Of a stretch of 10,808 bases of DNA, positions 1 to 5,758 are shown in pieces. The position numbers were made by a program, and so were the translations under genes. This stretch comes from IDS-8 sp040902105 (GTDB lineage: Bacteria > Pseudomonadota > Gammaproteobacteria > Steroidobacterales > Woeseiaceae). The stretch lies in NCBI GenBank assembly GCA_040902105.1, contig JBBDXW010000076.1:1-10808 (forward strand), given 5' to 3'. Within the stretch, counting starts at the first letter, position 1. Every line of letters begins with the position of its first letter. The notes below the pieces were generated by a model, which worked only from the letters and a program-made list of their open reading frames with translations, did not search any database and was not told where the DNA came from.

Positions 1-2
1 TT

Positions 3-128
3 TACTTTGGCCTTGGCAAGCACACTGAAGTAGATCGAGTTGAAGTGACTTGGCCGTCGGGGAAATTTCAGACCGTCGATCATGATATTGAACCGAACCG
101 ACTAATTAGAATTTCGGAATCGATGTAG
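3..128 (+). CDS. ASPIC/UnbV-domain protein, C-terminal end only
   Basis: This is the last 41 codons of a gene that begins before the window. The reading frame gives YFGLGKHTEVDRVEVTWPSG, followed by a segment ending VEPN-like (IEPNRLIRI) and a TAG stop. The FGLG, then VDRVEVTWPSGK, then EPNRL order is the signature of the ASPIC/UnbV C-terminal domain. That domain usually follows a series of FG-GAP beta-propeller repeats in large secreted or cell-surface proteins. The propeller part is outside the window, so length and signal peptide cannot be judged. The fragment is AT-rich compared with the next genes (about 38% GC in the 61-120 line by hand count), so it may have a different history. The substrate or partner is unknown. 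The family call is fairly sure; the function is not. Confidence 0.85.
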   Translation, partial: YFGLGKHTEVDRVEVTWPSGKFQTVDHDIEPNRLIRISESM

Positions 129-253
129 TCACAATATCGAAATGCTCCTTCACCGAAAACGTGCCGACGCGCTTATCTGCCGGCAATGTCGGTCCACGCA
201 GGCGGGATCACGAAACTCTTCATCCCCAAAACTGGCAACCAACACCGGCTGAC
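129..253. other. convergent intergenic gap
   Basis: These 125 bases lie between the stop of the ASPIC/UnbV gene (+) and the stop of the aldo/keto reductase gene (-). I see no strong GC-rich hairpin followed by a T run on either strand, so no intrinsic terminator is called. Confidence 0.4.
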
Positions 254-1216
254 TCAGAGGTTGTCGAAGATCTGCTCGATGCGCCGGCGCAGGTCCGCAT
301 CGGGCAGTTCACCCTGCGCAGCGCCCAAGTTGTCCACCATGTGCTCCGGTTTGTCGGACCCCGGAATCACCACGGTGACCGCCGGATTTGCCAGAATGTA
401 CTTGAGGCAGAGCTGCGCCCAGCTTGTAGCGCCAATGTCCCTTGCGAAGTCGGGGACCGGTTGGCCGCCCACATGGGCAAAGATGGAGCCGGACGTGCCG
501 CCAAATGGTTTGGCCACCATGACGGCAACGCCTTGATCCTGCGCCAGCGGCAATATTCGGTCCGCGGCGGCTCGATCGAGCACCGAGTAGTCGATCTCGA
601 TGATGTCCATGTTCTCCTCCCGAAGCTGCCGCTCCAACTCCGGATACTCCTCAGCGTCCATCGTTGTGTCGCCGAAGTATCTGATTCGACCCGCCTCCTT
701 CCATTCCCTGAAGATCGGAAACAGGATCTCGGCGCCGCTTATGCTGTGAGCCCGCATCGCCGATACGCGATCGAGACCCAACGCATTCATACATGCCTCG
801 AGCGACGCAATGCCCTCGTCGCGGGTCTCGGGTGTCGTGACCTTGGTCGCGATGAACAGGTCGTCCCGAACGTCCAGCTCGCGAATGACCTGGCCGATGA
901 CCTCCTCGGCGCGCCCGCGTCCGTAGACCCGCGCCGTGTCGATGACGCTGGCTCCGTTTTCAACCATCAACCGGATAATGTCGCGCAATGGCGCGATCTC
1001 CGCCTCGCTCTGCGCGCCCCACTGGTTTGTGCCGACTCCGACGACGGGCAGCTTTTCGCCGGTCCTGGGAATAGGTCGTGTCCTGAGTCCCTGCGTGCTG
1101 GGCGATGCCTGCCCAAAGACCTCGGCCGCGTGTCCGAATGTCAGTCCGGCACCGGCGAGGAATCCCAGTTTGATTGCTTCGCGGCGGGTCGTGAGGTGTC
1201 TCGCAACGTTTTCCAT
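254..1216 (-). CDS. Tat-exported aldo/keto reductase
   Basis: Predicted 320-residue NAD(P)H-dependent oxidoreductase of the aldo/keto reductase superfamily, reducing or oxidising a carbonyl/alcohol of unknown identity. The N-terminus has a twin-arginine signal: TTRREAIKLG at residues 9-18 with R11-R12, then a hydrophobic glycine/alanine-rich stretch. Export to the periplasm is therefore likely, although the usual Phe after the arginines is replaced. The AKR tetrad is visible: D93 and Y98 in the VIDTARVYG block, K125 in FIATKV, and H157 in MRAHS. Near the C-terminus, VVIPGSDKPEHMVDN matches the conserved cofactor-phosphate region. A longer GTG start at 1222 is possible, but an AGGAG sits five bases before the ATG at 1216, so I chose 1216. 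It is divergent from the MFS gene, with a 558-base gap between them. The fold is sure, the substrate is not. Confidence 0.9.
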   Translation of the reverse strand: MENVARHLTTRREAIKLGFLAGAGLTFGHAAEVFGQASPSTQGLRTRPIPRTGEKLPVVGVGTNQWGAQSEAEIAPLRDIIRLMVENGASVIDTARVYGRGRAEEVIGQVIRELDVRDDLFIATKVTTPETRDEGIASLEACMNALGLDRVSAMRAHSISGAEILFPIFREWKEAGRIRYFGDTTMDAEEYPELERQLREENMDIIEIDYSVLDRAAADRILPLAQDQGVAVMVAKPFGGTSGSIFAHVGGQPVPDFARDIGATSWAQLCLKYILANPAVTVVIPGSDKPEHMVDNLGAAQGELPDADLRRRIEQIFDNL

Positions 1217-1221
1217 CAACA

Positions 1222-1226
1222 CTCCT
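1222..1226 (-). promoter_or_regulatory. Shine-Dalgarno of the aldo/keto reductase
   Basis: Read on the minus strand this is AGGAG, with a five-base spacer to the ATG at 1216. It overlaps the alternative GTG start at 1222, which therefore has no ribosome site of its own. It decides the start in favour of 1216. Confidence 0.7.
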
Positions 1227-1284
1227 GATTATTCTATCGCCACGTGATCCCATCGCCACGCGGCGGTCAATGCTCCCCGCGGAG

Positions 1285-1312
1285 CCTCAAGGCGGCTACC
1301 GTAATCTTGAGG
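1285..1312. promoter_or_regulatory. candidate operator dyad upstream of the aldo/keto reductase
   Basis: Perfect 7-bp inverted repeat CCTCAAG / CTTGAGG with a 14-base spacer, in the upstream region of the minus-strand reductase. The geometry suits a dimeric regulator site, but a 7-bp dyad can arise by chance and no regulator gene is in the window. Confidence 0.25.
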
Positions 1313-1774
1313 TGCCGCTCCAGCTGACGTCAAGCTGCCTTGCCGCGACGGACACAGATAGCCGCTTGTAGAGCGCGACGGATGGTGTGCCTGTTGCGAA
1401 TGCAACCTCAGAATCAGCGTAAGCCCGTGGTCCGTATCTAATGCAGACCGGGAAAACCGACGAATCGCAGTGCGACCCAGCCTCATGCGAAAAGAAGTCG
1501 CAGGACAGGCAATGCCTGCCGGCTGAATCGTTGCAAGGAATTCGGGAGGCACTTGTCGAGCCGATGGCGACGCGGCAGACTTCCGTGTCTGGTGCCTGAG
1601 CTTACGTCGCACTACGCCTTATGGTACAAAGCTAATCGCGTATTCAAGATTGAATGATATATAACGCATGGCGATCTGTTACGGGCCTTTGGGGCTAACG
1701 AGTCTTCAATACAGTGAACGGCGTTCGCTGGCTGCGACATCATCCGCTTGCCGGCTTTCACAATGAGGGGATAA

Positions 1775-3394
1775 ATGAACGTACAGATCGAATCGGAGAC
1801 CAACGCGCGGCGACTCCTATGGGCGGGATTCGTCGCAATCCTGGCGGCCGGCATGGGTTTCGGCATCCGCGGGGGCATCTTTGACAACTGGGGCGCGGAG
1901 TTCGGCTTCACGGCCACGCAGCTCGGCGCCATCGGCGGCGCCGGTTTCTCGGGCTTTTGCTTCGGCATCATCATCGGCGGGCTGGTCTGCGACCGCATCG
2001 GTTACGGCAAGCTCGTGATCGCCGCGTTCTTACTGCACGTGCTCTCCGCAGTGGTGACAGTGAGCGCGACCGGCGACGCCGCGTACACGACGCTGTACCT
2101 CGGCATGTTCCTTTTCGCGCTGGCGAACGGCACGCTTGAGGCGGTCGCCAACCCGCTGGTCGCGACGCTGTTTCCCGAGAAGCGCACGCACTACCTCAAT
2201 ATCCTGCACGCGAGCTGGCCGGCAGGGCTCGTTCTCGGAGGCGTCATCGGCTGGGTTCTCGACGATCGCATGCAGGTCGACTGGCGTGTGGCGCTCATCC
2301 TCTACCTCATCCCGACCCTGGTTTACGGCGCGATGTTCTTCCGCCAGCACATGCCGCTTTCCGAGGCGGCACTCTCCGGGCTCAAGCTCGGCGAGATGTT
2401 GAAGGACGTCGGTATCCTGGGTGCGCTCGTCATCTGTTACCTCATCGCATTGTTCTGCCAGAGCGCACTCGGGCTCAACGCCGCCGTCGCGTACGGCATC
2501 GCCGGTGCGGCGCTGCTTGCCGTGGCCTGGATGACGAACTTCGCGCTCGGGTCCTGGCTGCTTTTCGTCCTGTTCGTCACGCACCTTCTCATCGGCGCGG
2601 TGGAACTCGGTACTGACGGCTGGATACAGAACATTACCGGCAACCTGCTGACCTCCGAGCAGGGCAAGATCCTGTTTGTCATTACCTCCGCCACGATGTT
2701 TGCCTTGCGCTTCTGTGCCGACTTCATCGAGCGGCGGCTCGGCCTTTCGCCTGTCGCACTGTTGTTCGTGTGCTCGGTGCTGGCGTGCGTGGGCCTGAAC
2801 CTCACGAGCGCGATCACCGGCTTCGGCGGCGCCTTGTTCGCGCTGATGGTGTACGCCGTCGGCAAGACCTTCTTCTGGCCGACGATGCTCGCGATTGCAT
2901 CCGACCGTTTCCCGCGCACCGGTGCGGTCGCGATCTCCATCATGGGGGGCATCGGCATGATGTCCGCGGGACTCGTCGGTACCCCGGGGCTCGGCTATGC
3001 GAAGGACCGCTTCGCGGGCGAGGCTCTTCAGGCGGCGGATCCTGCCGTCCACGAAGAATACCGGGCTCCGGAGCCCAGCCGGTTCCTGTTCTTCGACGAA
3101 GCTTACGGGCTCGACGGCCGGAAGCTCGGCGAGATCCAGACGAAATTCGGCGATGAGCGCCGGCGCCTGGCCGCAGCCGGCGAAGCCGACCCGCAGGCGG
3201 CGTTGACTGTACTGGGACCGGAAGAGCGGCTCGTGCAGGCAGCGAGCGTTGCAGGGGATCGCAAGACGTTGAAAGCGGACGCTTTTGTCCCGGCGATACT
3301 CGCCGTGATCTTCCTCGCGCTGATGCTCTACTTCCGTGCCATCGGCGGGTACCGGCGCGTAATGATCGGCGCTCCCGCCCGGCAGGTCACATGA
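1775..3394 (+). CDS. MFS transporter, FHS (fucose-type sugar) like
   Basis: Predicted 539-residue inner-membrane secondary transporter of the major facilitator superfamily. Hydrophobic segments start at about residue 14 (LLWAGFVAILAAGMGFGIRG) and run through to about residue 526. The segment ANGTLEAVANPLVATLFPEK followed by HYLNILHASWPAGLVLGG resembles sugar/H+ symporters of the FHS family, so a sugar or related small solute is the best guess. GEATGGGGATAAATG-type spacing is good: GAGGGG lies four bases before the ATG at 1775. Odd feature: a hydrophilic, Ala/Arg/Glu-rich segment of about 95 residues (409-503) is placed just before the last membrane helix, where most MFS proteins have only a short loop. 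The stop overlaps the ATG of the next small frame (ATGA). MFS membership is sure; the substrate is inference. Confidence 0.85.
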   Translation: MNVQIESETNARRLLWAGFVAILAAGMGFGIRGGIFDNWGAEFGFTATQLGAIGGAGFSGFCFGIIIGGLVCDRIGYGKLVIAAFLLHVLSAVVTVSATGDAAYTTLYLGMFLFALANGTLEAVANPLVATLFPEKRTHYLNILHASWPAGLVLGGVIGWVLDDRMQVDWRVALILYLIPTLVYGAMFFRQHMPLSEAALSGLKLGEMLKDVGILGALVICYLIALFCQSALGLNAAVAYGIAGAALLAVAWMTNFALGSWLLFVLFVTHLLIGAVELGTDGWIQNITGNLLTSEQGKILFVITSATMFALRFCADFIERRLGLSPVALLFVCSVLACVGLNLTSAITGFGGALFALMVYAVGKTFFWPTMLAIASDRFPRTGAVAISIMGGIGMMSAGLVGTPGLGYAKDRFAGEALQAADPAVHEEYRAPEPSRFLFFDEAYGLDGRKLGEIQTKFGDERRRLAAAGEADPQAALTVLGPEERLVQAASVAGDRKTLKADAFVPAILAVIFLALMLYFRAIGGYRRVMIGAPARQVT

Positions 3395-3710
3395 TACGAG
3401 GCGGGATCCGAGCAGTCGGCGTCGTCGAAATCTTCACCTATCTGCCGGAAAAGGCGGTGCACGCAGGCGGGCGCAAGCTGCGAGCCAAGGCCGCCGGTCG
3501 CAGCACAGTAGCGTGGGTGGTGGAGCGCGGTACTGCCTGGACGTCGAGAGTATCGGGCCACCAACCCCGGTTTTCGCCGGCATGCAGCCGTACCGTGCGC
3601 TGCCGGTCCAGCGGTCCTGCCATTTCGAATCCGTAGACGGGCAGCTCAAACACGCGTACTTCCTGGACCTGAGCGGCGACCGCCAATTCGTCGCCTGGCA
3701 GAGTCCCTGA
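3391..3710 (+). pseudogene. probable small gene with a one-base frameshift, product unknown
   Basis: An ATG overlapping the MFS stop (ATGA) opens a frame that reads well until about 3525 (GVVEIFTYLPEKAVHAGG..., then TVAWVVERG). From about 3525 the coding signature moves to the frame one base earlier, reading YCLDVESIGPPTPVFAGMQP and ending FVAWQSP with TGA at 3708-3710. My hand count of both halves gives the order GC3 > GC1 > GC2 expected of coding DNA in a GC-rich genome. The antisense open frame at 3438-3755 does not show this order. Together the halves would make a protein of about 106 residues, translationally coupled to the transporter and ending 67 bases before soxC. I do not recognise the family. 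A deleted base, a sequencing error or two unrelated non-coding frames are all possible. Confidence 0.4.
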
Positions 3711-3765
3711 TTCGCGGCGTCGGAAAGACAATGAGCAGGTAGTATCGATCGGCATGCCAAGAATT

Positions 3766-3770
3766 GGGGG
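3766..3770 (+). promoter_or_regulatory. Shine-Dalgarno deciding the soxC start
   Basis: GGGGG lies seven bases before the ATG at 3778. The upstream in-frame ATG at 3754 has only an AGG about 14 bases away. The later start also gives an N-terminus of normal length before the twin-arginine motif. Confidence 0.55.
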
Positions 3771-3777
3771 TCAGGGG

Positions 3778-5034
3778 ATGAGCGATACATCCGAACAAGT
3801 CCCGGCGGCCGGCAACGGCTTGCTGGATCGACGGTGGTTCCTGAAAAGTGGTGGTGCGCTGGCAGGTGCCACGCTGCTGACGGCAAAGGCCGGCGCGGCG
3901 CGTGAGCCGTGGACGAGTGTGCCCGGCACCGGCATGAGCGAGAGTGGACCGCCCTCTCGCTATGAGAACCACCTCAAGCGCGTTAATGTCGGTTCCCAGC
4001 CGGGCACGACCGGTGCCGGCTCTTCGCGCACGCCCCTCGAACACCTGGACGGCATCATCACGCCGAGCCGACTGCACTTCGAACGGCACCACAGCGGTAT
4101 TCCGGACATCGACCCCGATCGACACCGGCTCGTCATCCACGGACTGGTCGACCGGCCACTCAAGTTCTCTGTGGAAGCGCTGAGCCGATACCCGACGGTG
4201 TCACGCATCCAGTTTCTCGAATGCTCCGGGAATAGCGGGGCAATGATCGCGCCCGAGCCGGTGCAGGGCCCGGCGAGTCAGATGCACGGACTGGTGTCCG
4301 CCAGCGAATGGGGTGGCGTGCCCCTGTCGGCGCTTCTGGACGACGTCGGGATCAGGCCCGAGGCCCGCTGGGTGATTGCCGGCGGCGCCGACGCGGCGAT
4401 GATGAGCCGCAGCGTGCCGCTCGACAAGATCCTGGATGACGCAATCGTTGCGCTCTATCAGAACGGGGAGCCTCTGCGTCCGTCCAACGGCTATCCGGTG
4501 CGACTGTTCCTGCCCGGCTGGGAGGGCAATATGTGCGTGAAGTGGCTGCGGACACTGAAACTCACGGACCGGCCCGCGATGACCAAGGACGAGACGTCGA
4601 AGTATTCCGACCTTCAGGATGACGGCATTGCCGAACTGTTCACGTTTCCGATGGGCGTCAAGTCGTTGATCACGAGCCCGTCTCCCGGCCTGAGCCTGGG
4701 TGCTGCGGGCGTGTATCAGGTCAGCGGCATTGCCTGGTCGGGTGGCGGTCGAATCCGCCGGGTCGAAGTGTCGGCCGACGGTGGACGAAGCTGGGCCGAT
4801 GCGGCGCTCGACGAGCATGTGTTGCCGAAGTGTCTCACCCGGTTCCGCTCGCCGTGGCGATGGGACGGCGGCCCTGCGGTCCTGATGAGCCGTGCCATCG
4901 ACGAGTCCGGCAGCGTGCAGCCCACGCGGGCCGCCGTGCTCGAGGGCAGAGCCAGCAATTCCTTTTACCACGTCAATGGCATACAGGCGTGGCAGGTCGG
5001 TGCCGATGGCGAGGTTCGCAATGTTTATGTCTAG
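3778..5034 (+). CDS. soxC: SoxC-like sulfite/sulfane dehydrogenase, molybdopterin subunit
   Basis: Predicted 418-residue periplasmic molybdoenzyme of the sulfite oxidase family, closest by eye to SoxC. SoxC is the molybdenum subunit of the SoxCD sulfane dehydrogenase, which oxidises protein-bound sulfane sulfur or sulfite. A twin-arginine signal is clear (DRRWFLKSGG, R18-R19), implying export after cofactor loading. RYENHLKRVN and SRLHFERHHSGIPDIDP are SoxC-type blocks. FLECSGNSG contains C149, the expected molybdenum-ligating cysteine. GYPVRLFLPGWEGNMCVKWL is also typical, and the last 120 or so residues fit the Mo-oxidoreductase dimerisation domain. A longer start at 3754 is possible but lacks a good ribosome site. 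The last 14 bases overlap the cytochrome gene that follows, so the two are co-translated partners. SorA-type sulfite dehydrogenase is the main alternative. Confidence 0.88.
   Translation: MSDTSEQVPAAGNGLLDRRWFLKSGGALAGATLLTAKAGAAREPWTSVPGTGMSESGPPSRYENHLKRVNVGSQPGTTGAGSSRTPLEHLDGIITPSRLHFERHHSGIPDIDPDRHRLVIHGLVDRPLKFSVEALSRYPTVSRIQFLECSGNSGAMIAPEPVQGPASQMHGLVSASEWGGVPLSALLDDVGIRPEARWVIAGGADAAMMSRSVPLDKILDDAIVALYQNGEPLRPSNGYPVRLFLPGWEGNMCVKWLRTLKLTDRPAMTKDETSKYSDLQDDGIAELFTFPMGVKSLITSPSPGLSLGAAGVYQVSGIAWSGGGRIRRVEVSADGGRSWADAALDEHVLPKCLTRFRSPWRWDGGPAVLMSRAIDESGSVQPTRAAVLEGRASNSFYHVNGIQAWQVGADGEVRNVYV
5011..5014 (+). promoter_or_regulatory. Shine-Dalgarno of the soxD-like gene, inside soxC
   Basis: GAGG lies within the last codons of soxC, six bases before the ATG at 5021. 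It supports 5021 over the second in-frame ATG at 5027 and over the longer frame that opens at 4892 inside soxC. Confidence 0.55.
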
Positions 5035-5545
5035 GTGGATCACGGCCGTCTCGATTGGTCTGGCATACGCCAGGCTCTGCGACGCACAGAGCCCGATGCT
5101 CGGGGAGCCCGTTTCCGAGGCTGAGCTCGCCGACATCGACTACGTGGTGCTGCCCGATGGCCGCGGCCTCCCTTCGGGAAGCGGCACTGCTGCGGAGGGG
5201 AAGGACGTTTACGAGCAGCACTGTCTGGCCTGTCACGGCGCGTCCGGCGCGGACGGAATCAATGACCGACTGGTCGGCGGGCACGGGACGATCGACACCG
5301 CCCGGCCCGAGAAGACAGTCGGGAGCTACTGGCCATATGCCACGACCCTGTTCGACTACATACGCCGCGCGATGCCGTATCAAACGCCAGGCAGCCTTTC
5401 GGCGGACGAGGTCTACGGCTTGACGGCGTACGTTTTGTTTCTCAACGATATCGTAGACGAGAACGAACGCTTGAATGCAGACACACTGCCCGCTGTGAAG
5501 ATGCCCAATCGCGAAAATTTTGTTTGGGGCTACGAGCCGAAATAG
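5021..5545 (+). CDS. soxD: SoxD-like monoheme cytochrome c
   Basis: Predicted 174-residue periplasmic c-type cytochrome, the electron acceptor of the SoxC-like enzyme encoded immediately upstream. Residues 1-22 form a signal peptide (basic start, hydrophobic ITAVSIGLAYA, likely cleavage after CDA). One heme site is seen, CLACH at residues 68-72, with M118 in RAMPYQTPGS as the likely sixth ligand. The C-terminal MPNRENFVWGYEPK resembles the tail of short SoxD/SorB-type cytochromes. The classical Paracoccus SoxD is about twice this length with two hemes, so this is a short monoheme version. The start is inside soxC (14-base overlap) with GAGG six bases upstream. Cytochrome c is certain; assignment to SoxD rests mainly on the neighbour. 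Confidence 0.82.
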   Translation: MFMSRWITAVSIGLAYARLCDAQSPMLGEPVSEAELADIDYVVLPDGRGLPSGSGTAAEGKDVYEQHCLACHGASGADGINDRLVGGHGTIDTARPEKTVGSYWPYATTLFDYIRRAMPYQTPGSLSADEVYGLTAYVLFLNDIVDENERLNADTLPAVKMPNRENFVWGYEPK

Positions 5546-5632
5546 TTTGTCCGAAGATGACACCTGCCTCGAGTCCGTTGGAGATGCTAAAACTCCGGTG
5601 ACGGATTCGACGACGTCCGATCCGTTCATCTG

Positions 5633-5687
5633 AAAAAAAAAATTCGCTATCCGGCGAACCGTTCGCCTTGCGGCCAGTTAGACTGGC
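5633..5687. promoter_or_regulatory. A10 run with competing short dyads upstream of the barrel gene
   Basis: A run of ten A (5633-5642) is followed by TTCGC (5643-5647), GCGAA (5654-5658) and TTCGC again (5662-5666). The central arm can pair with either neighbour, so two exclusive hairpins are possible. A further perfect dyad, GCCAGT-TAG-ACTGGC, lies at 5673-5687. On the minus strand the first hairpin plus T10 resembles an intrinsic terminator, but no minus-strand gene leads into it. The block lies 72-126 bases before the start of the downstream gene, so a leader or operator role is possible. Confidence 0.3.
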
Positions 5688-5758
5688 AGCGCCACGCACC
5701 CGGGCAGTGGCGACACGGCAGCCCGCTTCAAGGGCCGCACGATCATTCAGGGGAAAAG

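Larger units (their letters stand above)
1217..1774. other. divergent intergenic region without a recognisable gene
   Basis: These 558 bases separate two divergent genes. I find no frame resembling a known protein; the open frames here have unconvincing composition. Visible structure: the 9-mer ATCGCCACG occurs twice (1236-1244 and 1252-1260, 16 bases apart), 20-44 bases upstream of the reductase start. A dyad CCTCAAG...CTTGAGG (1285-1291 and 1306-1312, 14-base spacer) lies about 70-95 bases upstream of the same start. An AT-rich island with TATATAAC (1658-1665) lies about 110 bases before the MFS start and could hold a -10 element, but no matching -35 is evident. The 1621-1680 line is about 38% GC, far below the flanking genes. 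Confidence 0.5.

Noticed and set aside
161..1228. Long plus-strand open frame opposite the aldo/keto reductase
   Set aside because: It mirrors the reductase on the other strand; the minus-strand product has a complete Tat signal and catalytic tetrad, whereas this one has no recognisable motif.
1229..1612. 127-codon minus-strand frame upstream of the reductase
   Set aside because: No recognisable domain, no convincing ribosome site, and low-complexity Ser/Arg-rich composition.
2030..3052. 340-codon minus-strand open frame inside the transporter gene
   Set aside because: Composition is the typical shadow of a GC-rich gene (Arg, Glu, Gln and His rich) and the plus strand encodes a clear MFS protein.
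3438..3755. 105-codon minus-strand frame between transporter and soxC
   Set aside because: Its third codon positions are less GC-rich than its first positions, opposite to the neighbouring genes; the plus-strand frames fit the coding pattern better.
5633..5658. Minus-strand hairpin followed by T10, like an intrinsic terminator
   Set aside because: The stem is only 5 bp and no minus-strand gene lies upstream of it; kept only as part of the dyad cluster.
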